A DNA stretch of 64,000 nucleotides from JAFGAS01 sp963809875 (lineage in GTDB: Bacteria > Desulfobacterota > Zymogenia > Zymogenales > Zymogenaceae), in assembly GCA_963809875.1 (NCBI GenBank), contig CAWELC010000005.1, positions 1 through 64,000 on the forward strand, in the 5' to 3' direction. A program made the position numbers and the translations under genes. Position 1 is the stretch's first letter, and each line of letters begins with the position of its first letter. The notes beneath the pieces were generated by a model that had not been told where the DNA came from, did no database searches, and worked only from the letters and a program-made list of their open reading frames with translations. Shown here one piece after another: positions 38,682-47,056 of the stretch.

Positions 38682-38709
38682 ATTATATCACCTTTCAGGA
38701 TTGTGTCAA
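38682..38709 (-). promoter_or_regulatory. Near-perfect sigma-70 promoter of the RiPP-type locus
   Basis: On the minus strand TTGACA (38704-38709), a 16-base spacer and TATAAT (38682-38687), both hexamers perfect. The leader to the peptide ATG is about 85-90 bases. The rest of 38589-38993 is AT-rich and holds no other gene. Confidence 0.8.
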
Positions 38710-38993
38710 GAATAAATTAATGATATCAATGTGTTACTATTTTTTTCTTCGTAACACGACGCCTTCGGCAGAGAGCTCGGACCTGCATGACGGCTTATGA
38801 CCGGATGAAACGGGCAGGGCGGGACGGACGTTACCCGTTGATGTTTGTGATCGCGCCTTTACGGACCCGAGCCGTTATCTGTTGACTTTGCCTCCCGTCT
38901 CCGATTAGAATAGGGACCGGTGCCCCCTGCCGTCTATTTTACGTTCACAACTCAGGTGGCCTATCGGCGCATCCCGTGGAGGAGAAAAGATAT

Positions 38994-39944
38994 ATGTCCG
39001 GACGCGTTCTCGTTACCGGCGGTGCGGGTTTTATCGGCTGTCACCTGTGCGAGCGTCTTCTCGGCGAGGGCAATGAAGTCGTCTGCCTTGATAATTTCTG
39101 CAGCGGGTTCGAGGAAAATATCGATCCCCTCAGGCAAAACCCGCGCTTCGAGCTGATAGCGCGGGACGTCCGCGAGACGCTCGAGCTTGAGGTGGACCGG
39201 ATATACCACCTGGCCTGCCCGGCCTCGCCGGTACACTACCAGAGGGACCGTGTCATGACGACCCTTACGAGCGTGGTAGGGACCGACACGGTGCTTAAAC
39301 TCGCCGAGAAAACGGGCGCCCGCTTCCTGCTCGCTTCGACGTCGGAGGTATACGGGGATCCTGACGTCTCCCCTCAACCGGAGTCCTACTGGGGAAACGT
39401 CAACCCCAACGGCCTGCGCAGCTGCTACGACGGCGGAAAGAGAACTGCCGAGAGCCTCGCGGTCTCCTACCACCAACAGCATGGCGTCGATATTCGTATC
39501 GTCCGCATATTCAACACCTACGGGCCGAGGATGGATATCGAGGATGGGAGGGCCGTCTCCAATTTCATCGTCCGGGCCCTTTCCGGGAGGCCGCTGGCGG
39601 TCTACGGCGACGGGAGCCAGACCCGCTCTTTCTGCTACGTCTCCGATATGGTGGAAGGCCTGGTCCGCCTCATGGAGAGTCCCGGATACACCGGACCGGT
39701 AAACGTCGGCAATCCGGATGAGAGATCGATCGTCGAGATCGCCCGCCTCATCATAGAGATGACCGGGAGCGGCTCACCGATCGTCTTTGCGGATCTGCCC
39801 GCCGACGACCCGAAGGTGCGACGGCCCGATATCTCCAAGGCGCGCGCGGAGCTTGGCTGGGGACCCACCGTTCCCCTGGAGGAAGGTCTGCGGGAGACGA
39901 TCGCCTATTTTCGAACAAGGGTTAAGCCGGGAAAACAAGGGTAA
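38994..39944 (+). CDS. UDP-glucuronate decarboxylase-like SDR (UXS)
   Basis: 316 residues from the ATG at 38994, which follows GGAGGAG. Extended short-chain dehydrogenase that converts UDP-glucuronate to UDP-xylose using bound NAD. TGGAGFIG is the NAD loop, HLACPASPVHYQ and the STSEVYGDPDVSPQPESYWGNVNP string are strongly UXS-like, and the catalytic pair is Tyr145-x3-Lys149 (CYDGGKR). UXS proteins usually have Glu at the first of the two Gly in that motif. It supplies a sugar nucleotide for envelope polysaccharide. No glycosyltransferase is adjacent. The frame is intact. Confidence 0.85.
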   Translation: MSGRVLVTGGAGFIGCHLCERLLGEGNEVVCLDNFCSGFEENIDPLRQNPRFELIARDVRETLELEVDRIYHLACPASPVHYQRDRVMTTLTSVVGTDTVLKLAEKTGARFLLASTSEVYGDPDVSPQPESYWGNVNPNGLRSCYDGGKRTAESLAVSYHQQHGVDIRIVRIFNTYGPRMDIEDGRAVSNFIVRALSGRPLAVYGDGSQTRSFCYVSDMVEGLVRLMESPGYTGPVNVGNPDERSIVEIARLIIEMTGSGSPIVFADLPADDPKVRRPDISKARAELGWGPTVPLEEGLRETIAYFRTRVKPGKQG

Positions 39945-40047
39945 CCGCGTCAACCCGCGTCCTTCGATATGCCGCGCGGTCGCTCTTCCGAACGCGCGGA
40001 TGTTATGGGAGAGTAACGCCGGTGCCGACGGCACCATGCCTGCGCGT

Positions 40048-41461
40048 CTAGTCTTTCCCCCGCAGGAACTTCCCGTACTCCACGACTTTCTTCAAGGCCC
40101 AGAGCGCACGCGCCGACGAGGGGAAAGTCGGGATCCCCGCCGCCACAAATTGCCTGCCGAGGTCCTTTTCGGGGATGGCAAAGTAGAACTCAGGAATATC
40201 GACCATGATAAGGGTCTTGCCCGTCGCCCGTTTGGCGGCGACCAACCCCTCCATGAAGCTCCGGTTTGTCTCGGCGGAAAACGTGCCCCCGATCATCAGG
40301 AGCGCATCGACGCCGGGGTCCTCCATCACGGCCCGGGCGGGCTCGGTATAGAGTCGGAAGTCCACCGAGGCTGAAAGCCCCACGTCCACCGGGTTGACGA
40401 CCGAGATGCCGGTCTCGGGCAGGATGGACGCGATGCGGCGTCTGGTTGTCCCGGAGAGCTCCGCCAGGAGGAGTCCCGATCGCTCCAGCTCGTCTGCCGC
40501 CGCCACCGCAAAGCCCCCGGGCCCGGAAAGGATCGCCACTCGATCGCCCGTGCCGGGGGGGATGAACTTGAGCGCCATGACGGCATCCAGAAGCTCATCC
40601 ATGCTGGATACCTGGACCGCCCCGGCCTGGACCAGCGCCCCGCCCCAGAGGGCCGGTCGACCCGCCAGCGCGCCGGTGTGGGAGCGGGCGGCCTTGCCGC
40701 CCGTATTCGGTGAGCCCCGCCTTCCAGATGACCGTCGGCTTTTTTCGCGACACGCCGGCCACCGTGTCCCGGAAGCGCGTCCCCTCGGGGATACCCTCGA
40801 TGTAGGCGGTGACGACGGAGGTAGCCGGATCGTCGGCAAGGTAGGTGAAGAAGTCCGAGGGAGTTAAATCGGCCGCATTGCCGAAGCTGACGGCCTTCGA
40901 AAAGGAAAGCCCCCGGGAGACGCCCCGGAGCACGACAAAGGAGGTGAGCGACCCGCTGCCGGAAACGAAGGCGGCGTCGCCCTCGTCCATCGGCATGGAG
41001 GGGAAAAAGGACATGCGCGCGCCGGGGGAATAGACGCCCATGCAATTGGGGCCGATAAGCCGGACGCCGTGGGCGCGCGCGTGCGCCACCAGCGCGTGCT
41101 GTTCCTGTATGCCCTCGGGGCCCAGCTCCGAGAACCCCGCCGTGAAGATGACGGCCGCTTTAGCGCCGATCGCCCCCAGCTCCTCGATAACGGGATAGAG
41201 GTGTTTCTTGGGCACGAGGACCACCGCCAGGTCGACCGGGCCCGGTATATCGGCCACCCGCCTGAAAACCGGCAGCCCGTCGATGGTGTCGATCCGCGGA
41301 TTGACCGGGTAGATCCTGCCCGGGTATCCCGCGGACTGAAGCCCCATCAGGAAGAGGCGTCCCATCTTCATCCCCTCCGGGACCCCCACCACGGCGACGC
41401 TCGCGGGATTAAAGATCGCGTCCATCACACGGGCGAGCTCATCCTTTATTTGCTGATTCAC
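40048..41461 (-). CDS. Acyl-CoA synthetase (ADP-forming), alpha-type, one frame change
   Basis: About 470 residues from a GTG start behind GGAGGT. NDP-forming acyl-CoA synthetase alpha part: acyl-CoA + ADP + Pi to acid + CoA + ATP, an energy-saving step in anaerobes. The N-terminal CoA-binding domain starts NPASVAVVGVPEG, and a succinyl-CoA-ligase-like domain follows. The phospho-His site is in SHTGALAG. The frame shifts near 40730 between KAGLTEYG and KAARSHTG, which abut in the family. The beta (ATP-grasp) part is not next to it, so it may be encoded elsewhere. Convergent to the UXS gene. Confidence 0.82.
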
Positions 41462-41606
41462 GGCAACACCTCCGCGATTACGGTATCACAGGCACGGGGC
41501 CCTGTAAAGCACGGGATACCTTCCAGAGCGAAAAACCTGTGGTTGACAGCCGCCTACAAGCCGATTACAATAAGAGCCACAAATTTCACCATTCACCGAG
41601 GCTGCC

Positions 41607-42668
41607 ATGAGAAAACTGTTTTTTGTCATGATGGTCCTTCTATTGGCGGTACCTGTTGTCGCCGAGGAGCTTACCGTCGTTACCATCAACGTGTGGTCCG
41701 GGCTCGACTACGAAGGTACCCTGAAGATGGGCGAATACGAATCGCGAGAGGTCCGGGAAAAACGGTATCAGGTCCTCCTTTCCGAGCTGAAGCGGCTCGA
41801 CCCGGACGTGGTCGGGATCAATGAAGCCAACCTTCTGCCGCGTTATGCCAGGAGGCTCGCCCGGGATCTCGCCATGGATTATGTCTACTCGGTCGGCATG
41901 GGAGGACTCAGGATAGGTCCGGTCGGTATCCCCACGAACTTCCGGGAAGGGGACGCAATCCTCGCCCGAAAAGGTCTCGGGCTTTCCTCCCTGGGGAAGA
42001 AGCGGCTTTCGGGTGGGGGCATCATCACCAATTTTGTTACGTTACATGCAAGCGAATCCAACCAGGTGATCGGGGCGACGATCGTGGTAAACGGCACGAA
42101 AGTCTATCTCTTCGACACGCACACGCATGCGAGCCCTCCGCTGGACCAGGCCCTTTTTGACCAACTGGACGACCTTTCTCGAGAGGGAAAGCTGACCGAG
42201 GAGGGACTGGCCCGGGCAAAGGAGTCGATCACTGACGGACAGCGGTGGCGGGCCGACGAGATCACCAAGCTCTTATCTTTCATCTCCGAGAAGGCCTCCG
42301 CCGATTCCCCCGTGGTCCTCATGGGCGATTTCAACGCAGAGGCAAATACCGCGGAGATGAAGCCGGTCTTTGACCGAGGCTTTGTCGATACTTTCGCGGC
42401 AAAGAACCCGGGGGCGTCCGGTTATACCTGGGACCCGTCGTCCAACACAAACGCCATATACTATAAAGAGATGCGCGGTGAGCCGACCCCGGAGAAGATC
42501 GCGGGAAGTCTCGATGACCTCGTCTCCAAACGAATCGATTTCATCTTCGTGGGAGGCCCGTTGTCGGCCGATGACGTCGTGGAAAGCCGGGTGGTGCTTG
42601 ACGAGAAGGTTGGCGGTGTTCACCCGTCGGACCATTTTGGGCTGATGAGCGTGATACAGGTCCCATAA
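41607..42668 (+). CDS. Secreted endonuclease/exonuclease/phosphatase-family protein
   Basis: 353 residues with a cleavable signal peptide (LFFVMMVLLLAVPVVA). The EEP fold shows all the motifs in order: TINVWSG, VVGINEAN with the metal-binding Glu, FDTHTHA, MGDFNAE, RIDFIFV and the terminal SDHFGLM with catalytic His. Members include DNase I, sphingomyelinase and inositol phosphatases; the secreted form with DTHTHA suits a phosphodiesterase acting outside the cell. The substrate is unknown. The gene stands alone ahead of the DUF192 gene with a 116-base gap. The frame is intact. Confidence 0.88.
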   Translation: MRKLFFVMMVLLLAVPVVAEELTVVTINVWSGLDYEGTLKMGEYESREVREKRYQVLLSELKRLDPDVVGINEANLLPRYARRLARDLAMDYVYSVGMGGLRIGPVGIPTNFREGDAILARKGLGLSSLGKKRLSGGGIITNFVTLHASESNQVIGATIVVNGTKVYLFDTHTHASPPLDQALFDQLDDLSREGKLTEEGLARAKESITDGQRWRADEITKLLSFISEKASADSPVVLMGDFNAEANTAEMKPVFDRGFVDTFAAKNPGASGYTWDPSSNTNAIYYKEMRGEPTPEKIAGSLDDLVSKRIDFIFVGGPLSADDVVESRVVLDEKVGGVHPSDHFGLMSVIQVP

Positions 42669-42784
42669 GCAGCCGATCGGCTCGAGAAACAACGATGGAA
42701 GGTAGAACACACAATACCGGGAGCCGGGAGAAATCGGCCGACGCGCGGCACAGCGCTTACAGTGCGGAGGGCTTTTCGCTATTG

Positions 42785-43213
42785 ATGAGGGGTACGATTA
42801 TTTTCGCCCTCCTCTTTTCGATAATCCTGCAGCCCGTTTCTTCCCCGGCCCTGGAAACAACAACGATCACGGTCGGCGGCGTGAAGCTTGTGGTCGAGGT
42901 CGCCGACGACGCGCTCGAACGGTCGGTGGGCCTCATGCACCGGGATTTTCTGCCGGAAGACCGGGGTATGCTCTTTATCTACCCGGATGAAGCGGTCCGC
43001 GCCTTCTGGATGAAGAATACGACGATTCCCCTGTCTATCGCCTTTGCCGACGCCACGGGCACGATCATCGCGATCATGGATATGATCCCGGACGACGGGG
43101 CCGTACGCTACCGGTCGGGCGGCCCCGCGAAATACGCGCTTGAGGTTAACCGGGGATGGTTCAAGAAAAACGGTGTGGACGTGGGGGACCGGCTGGTCAT
43201 CCCCGGAAGGTAA
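42785..43213 (+). CDS. DUF192 family secreted protein
   Basis: About 142 residues from the ATG at 42785, beginning with a signal peptide (IIFALLFSIILQPVSS). The DUF192 core is complete: LERSVGLMHRDFLPEDRGMLFIYPDE, then FWMKNTTIPLSIAFADATGTI and a closing GWFKKNGVDVGDRLVI. Function of the family is not established. The frame is open from 42695, but the start at 42785 gives a sensible signal sequence. The methyltransferase-like gene begins 3 bp later, so they form an operon. Confidence 0.88.
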   Translation: MRGTIIFALLFSIILQPVSSPALETTTITVGGVKLVVEVADDALERSVGLMHRDFLPEDRGMLFIYPDEAVRAFWMKNTTIPLSIAFADATGTIIAIMDMIPDDGAVRYRSGGPAKYALEVNRGWFKKNGVDVGDRLVIPGR

Positions 43214-43216
43214 CCA

Positions 43217-43918
43217 ATGAGGTCCGGGCAGGAGCGTCTGACAAGAAAGGAATATCTGGTCCTGGTCATCAAGACCGTCTTCTACCTTTTCATCATGATC
43301 CCGGGCGTCTTCTTGTGCGCCGGGCGGCTCTCCTACTGGCAGGGATGGGCCTTCTTCGGGTTCACCGGTCTCTATATCGTCTTTACGCACTTTCATCTCT
43401 CGAGTATGCCCGGCCTCGTCCGGGAGCGGATGCGGCCGGGACCGGGGGTCAAGCGGTGGGATAGAGCCATTCTATCGCTCTATGCCGCGCTGTCGCTGGG
43501 CCTGGTCTTCTTTGCGGCACTGGACGCGGGACGCGGCTGGACCGGAAGGCTCCCCGTCTGGGCATATGTCGTCGGCTGGCTGACGTTTCTGGCTTCTTAC
43601 GGCCTGGCCTCCCTGGCCATGTCGGTCAATCCGTGGTTTTCAAGCGTCGTGCGCATTCAGACCGACAGGGGCCAGAAGGTAGTCAGCGAGGGGCCGTACC
43701 GGATCGTCAGGCATCCGGGTTACGTCGGCGGGATCGGCGGTGCACTCGCGACGCCGATAGTCCTCGGCTCGCTGTGGGCGTTGATCGGGGCGGGTCTGAT
43801 CACGATCCTTTTGATCTGTCGAACGTGGCTTGAGGATCGGACGCTTACCCGGGAGCTGCCCGGCTATGCCGACTACGCACGGCAGGTTCGGTGGCGTCTC
43901 ATGCCGGGAGTGTGGTAG
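43217..43918 (+). CDS. Isoprenylcysteine carboxyl methyltransferase-like membrane protein
   Basis: 233 residues, five or so membrane segments. The C-terminal catalytic signature VVSEGPYRIVRHPGYVGGIGG and the closing ELPGYADYARQVRWRLMPGVW are those of the ICMT/PEMT family, which use S-adenosylmethionine. Bacterial members are mostly of unknown substrate; lipid or thiol methylation is possible. It follows DUF192 by 3 bp. The frame is intact. Confidence 0.85.
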   Translation: MRSGQERLTRKEYLVLVIKTVFYLFIMIPGVFLCAGRLSYWQGWAFFGFTGLYIVFTHFHLSSMPGLVRERMRPGPGVKRWDRAILSLYAALSLGLVFFAALDAGRGWTGRLPVWAYVVGWLTFLASYGLASLAMSVNPWFSSVVRIQTDRGQKVVSEGPYRIVRHPGYVGGIGGALATPIVLGSLWALIGAGLITILLICRTWLEDRTLTRELPGYADYARQVRWRLMPGVW

Positions 43919-44065
43919 GCGGAGGGACCGGCTACCTCGCGATTGGGCGGGGAAGAGTAAACGATGCGGCCCGGTATGGTATTATATGCTGGATGCGGGC
44001 AGAAACGACCCGTTCGGCCGAGGCCACGGCAGGCAAGACTCGATACACCCACCGCGCTTATCGAT

Positions 44066-44713
44066 TCAGTCGGTCTTTACCGTCCGGCCGAGCAGAACGG
44101 CCAGCGCAGAGAGGCTCTCGTTGACCGTAGTCTCCACCACTCCCCCCGCACCGTTCAGCGCGTTGCCGAAGCCCACCGCGTACCCCGCTTTCTGAAACAT
44201 CGGGATGTCGGAGCTTCCGTCGCCCACGGCGATTACCTCCGACGGGTCTATCCCGGTGCGCCGGGCGAATCTAATCAGTTCCCTGCCTTTTCCGTCGTGG
44301 GGGACAACCACTTCGACCCCGCCGGTAAAGATACCGTCCTTGATTATCAGACGGTTTGCCGCGACGTAGTCGACGGAAAAATCGGCGGCGATGCGGTCGG
44401 TCAGAAGGGTCAGGCCTGTCGATATGAGGGCGGTCTTGAGGTTCAACTCCCGGGCGGTCCGGAAGAGCTCCGCGATTCCCTCCCGGTAGGGGAGACGTGC
44501 CACGATCCCCGTCAGCTCCGCGACCTGCCTGCCCTCCCAGAGGGCGGCATCCAGCTCGCAGAACTCCCGGTAGGTGATGGTACCCGCGTGGAACTCCTCC
44601 TGAAAACGGAACGCAGTGCGCTCCCAGAGGCCCAGCTCTTCGTGGATAAACTGCCAGACACTTTTATGGCTGGTAAGGACCCCACAGACATCAAGCGCGA
44701 GCGCCCGATACAT
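44066..44713 (-). CDS. HAD-family phosphatase, SerB-like, with altered motif I
   Basis: 215 residues of the HAD-IB type. Motif I reads LALDVCGVLT: Asp8 is present, but the second Asp (position 10), the usual general acid/base, is Cys (codon TGT). Motif II is ISTG, motif III Lys lies in PHDGKGREL, and motif IV is VGDGSSDIPMF, all normal. A four-helix cap follows motif I as in phosphoserine phosphatase. Loss of the acid/base residue would weaken phosphatase activity, so it may have a phosphotransferase-like or binding role, or the codon may be a sequence error. Adjacent genes give no clue. Confidence 0.75.
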   Translation of the reverse strand: MYRALALDVCGVLTSHKSVWQFIHEELGLWERTAFRFQEEFHAGTITYREFCELDAALWEGRQVAELTGIVARLPYREGIAELFRTARELNLKTALISTGLTLLTDRIAADFSVDYVAANRLIIKDGIFTGGVEVVVPHDGKGRELIRFARRTGIDPSEVIAVGDGSSDIPMFQKAGYAVGFGNALNGAGGVVETTVNESLSALAVLLGRTVKTD

Positions 44714-44837
44714 TGATATTCTCCTTATCTACCAGTATAGGCCGATACCGATCCCGAGTCAAGGAACCGGTCGATTTTTTCTTTTTCTCGCCCCTGTATC
44801 CTGTTATAATGAAACTCCTTCATTCGGAGCGAACGAC

Positions 44838-45092
44838 ATGAGAAAAACGATCGTCCTGTGTGTCGCGGCGTTCCTTCTTGTCGGCTGGGCGGCCCTGCTG
44901 CCCGCGGCCGAAAGCACCGAGACGGCGCGCCCCGCGTCGGTCGCTTGCCCTGCGTTTGGGGTGGCGCGGGAGCTGGGCCTGCTCGTCCTCGGGGTCGGCT
45001 GGGAGGCGGTTCGGATCGTGCTCCCCGATTCGTGTCCGGCAAAACAAAAGGATATCGACGCGCTTATCGAGTCAGCGCGCTCCGATCAATAA
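44838..45092 (+). CDS. Small secreted protein of unknown function
   Basis: 84 residues. Signal peptide MRKTIVLCVAAFLLVGWAALLPA, then a short body with two Cys (VACPAFG and DSCPAK) that could form a disulfide, and a charged C-terminal helix. No family recognised. The ATG has no strong ribosome site. It lies 43 bp before the acyl-CoA dehydrogenase, in the same direction, perhaps cotranscribed. Confidence 0.5.
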   Translation: MRKTIVLCVAAFLLVGWAALLPAAESTETARPASVACPAFGVARELGLLVLGVGWEAVRIVLPDSCPAKQKDIDALIESARSDQ

Positions 45093-45135
45093 ACGTCCCT
45101 CTATTTCACTTCATACACCTGAAAGGATACCCGCC

Positions 45136-46287
45136 ATGCTCTACCAGATCTCGGAAGAACAGAGGATCATGCTTTCCACCATTCGGGACTTTTGCGAGAA
45201 GAGCGTAAAACCCGTGGAAGAGGATAACGACAAACGCGGCGGATGCCCGGAAAAAATCGTGAGTGCGATGAAGGAGCTGGGGCTCTTCGGGATGGGTGTG
45301 CCGGAGGCATACGGTGGGACCTTCAAGGATTACTTTACGGTGGTGCTGGTATCCGAGGAGCTCTCCCGCTACTCCCCATCGCTGGGGACGGTGATGGGAG
45401 CCTCGTCCCTGCTCTTCGGGAACAACCTTGCCCGCCACGGGACTGAACAGCAGAAGAAGAAATACCTTCCGAAAATCGCCACCGGCGAATTGGTCGGGTG
45501 CATGGGCCTGACGGAGCCCGGCGCGGGATCGGACGCCGTCTCACTTGCGACCCGGGCGGTCAAGGACGGTAACTCTTACGTCCTCTCGGGCACCAAGACG
45601 TTCATCTCCAACGCCCCCATCTGCGACGTCGCCTACGTCTACGCGACCCTGGACAAATCCAAAGGCGCCAAGGGTGTATGTACCTTTATCGTCGAGCGGG
45701 ACACCCCCGGCTTTTCCGTGGGCAAGGAGTTTGACAAGATGGGGCTTCGCTCCTCGCCGACGGGCGAGCTGGTCTTCGAGGAGTGCCGCGTGCCCGCCGA
45801 GAACCTTGTCGGCGGCGTGGAGGGTATCGGCGTCAGGCAGATGATGGGGGGGCTGGATACCGAGCGCATCTGCTGGAGCTCCCTGGCGCTGGGTCTGGCG
45901 CAGGGGGCCTTCGAGGAGGCGCTGGCCTATTCCCAGCAGCGCGAGCAGTTCGGCACTTCCATCTTCAACTTCCAGATGGTCCAGAAGCTGTTGGCCGACA
46001 TGGCCACCGAGATCGAGGCGGCGCGGCTGTTGGTCTATAACGGCGCGGCGATCATCGATCAGGGGGGCGACGGCCGGCTTGCCGCCTCTTATGCCAAGCT
46101 CTTTACCTGCGATATGGTCATGCGGGTGACCACGGATGCGGTGCAGGTCCACGGGGGATATGGCTACACGAAGGAATACCGGGTGGAGCGAATGATGCGG
46201 GACGCCAAGGTATTCGCCATCGGCGCCGGCACGTCCGAGGTCCAGCGGATGATCATCTGCCATTACCTGCGGGGTAAGATGATATGA
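45136..46287 (+). CDS. Acyl-CoA dehydrogenase
   Basis: 383 residues. FAD enzyme that introduces the alpha-beta double bond in acyl-CoA, passing electrons to ETF. Family signatures CMGLTEPGAGSD and QVHGGYGYTKEYRVERMMRDAK are perfect. The usual catalytic Glu position of short/medium-chain enzymes (YEGT) reads IGAGTSE, so the base is more likely the Glu in LDTER, as in isovaleryl-CoA-type enzymes; a branched-chain or long-chain acyl substrate is inferred. Start ATG 45136. Its stop overlaps the yidD ATG (ATGA). It fits the fatty-acid-rich gene set of the window. The frame is intact. Confidence 0.92.
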   Translation: MLYQISEEQRIMLSTIRDFCEKSVKPVEEDNDKRGGCPEKIVSAMKELGLFGMGVPEAYGGTFKDYFTVVLVSEELSRYSPSLGTVMGASSLLFGNNLARHGTEQQKKKYLPKIATGELVGCMGLTEPGAGSDAVSLATRAVKDGNSYVLSGTKTFISNAPICDVAYVYATLDKSKGAKGVCTFIVERDTPGFSVGKEFDKMGLRSSPTGELVFEECRVPAENLVGGVEGIGVRQMMGGLDTERICWSSLALGLAQGAFEEALAYSQQREQFGTSIFNFQMVQKLLADMATEIEAARLLVYNGAAIIDQGGDGRLAASYAKLFTCDMVMRVTTDAVQVHGGYGYTKEYRVERMMRDAKVFAIGAGTSEVQRMIICHYLRGKMI

Positions 46288-46593
46288 CGGGAGGCCGACG
46301 CGACCGCCGGGCGGGGACGACACTGTTTTCCTGTCTCAGAAAGGGGGTGCGGTCGATACGGCTCGTGCCGATGGGGCTGATCAGGCTCTACCAGGTGACG
46401 ATATCTCCCGACCACAGCCCGCTCATGACGCGTATCCTGCGCGCCGGTGTCTGCCGGTTTCACCCGACCTGCTCGCAATATACGTACGAGGCCATCGATA
46501 AATACGGGGTGATCAAGGGGGGGGCGCTGGGCGTCTGGCGGATAGCTGCGCTGCAATCCGTTCAACCCGGGGGGATTTGACCCGGTGCCATAA
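46284..46593 (+). CDS. yidD: Membrane protein insertion factor YidD, one frame change
   Basis: Small inner-membrane-associated helper of YidC. Core motif CRFHPTCSQYTYEAIDKYGVIKGGALGVWRI is unmistakable. After RI the frame slips by one base (extra G near 46547); the usual end RCNPFNPGGFDPVP lies in the other frame and stops at 46591-46593. The annotated ATG overlaps the preceding stop, but GTG 46348 or ATG 46371 (MGLIRLYQ) are more usual starts for the family. Overlap with an acyl-CoA dehydrogenase gene is unusual; yidD normally lies in the rpmH-rnpA-yidC cluster. Confidence 0.85.
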
Positions 46594-46663
46594 ATTATCC
46601 CGAGAATGCCCGCACTCCAAGGGTCTCCCGTCAGGAAATCCAGAAAACCCATGGACGCCCTCC

Positions 46664-46939
46664 CTAGAATTTGTTGAGGATCATTAAGATACCGATGACG
46701 ATGAAAGCGCCGCCGGCCACGTAGTGGATGACGTGCACCGGGACAAACCGGGTGATCACCCCGCCCAGAAGGACGGCCAGAAGCGACGTCAATACGAGGG
46801 CCGCCGCAGAGCCGAGAAATATCCAGAGCAGACCCTCTTTGTGCTCGGCGGACATCGCCATGACGGCAAGCTGGGTTTTGTCGCCCAGCTCGGCAAGAAA
46901 GATCGTTCCAAGGACCGTAAAAAAGAGCTTCAGATCCAT
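46664..46939 (-). CDS. Half-size TMEM165/GDT1 (UPF0016) family transporter
   Basis: 91 residues from the ATG at 46939, three membrane segments. The motif ELGDKTQLA near the N-terminus is the E-x-G-D-[KR]-[TS] cation site of this family (Mn/Ca export). Full-length members have two such repeats in about 190 residues; here only one is present, so it would act as a homodimer or with a second half-gene that is not visible nearby. GGAGG precedes the ATG. It lies just downstream of the AOR terminator. Confidence 0.8.
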   Translation of the reverse strand: MDLKLFFTVLGTIFLAELGDKTQLAVMAMSAEHKEGLLWIFLGSAAALVLTSLLAVLLGGVITRFVPVHVIHYVAGGAFIVIGILMILNKF

Positions 46940-46985
46940 ACCGCGGTCTCCCTCCAAAAAAAACTATCAGCCGAACTACGAGAAA

Positions 46986-47009
46986 GGGCCGAAACAGTGG
47001 TTTCGGCCC
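46986..47009 (-). terminator. Terminator of the AOR operon
   Basis: GGGCCGAAA / TTTCGGCCC stem with a 6-base loop, then TTTCTCG on the minus strand. Arm sequences are identical to those of the terminator at 38480-38502. Confidence 0.7.
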
Positions 47010-47056
47010 GGAATTAATGAAGCGGTGGGTGACCGGTGTTCCTTTGTCACCCTCTA

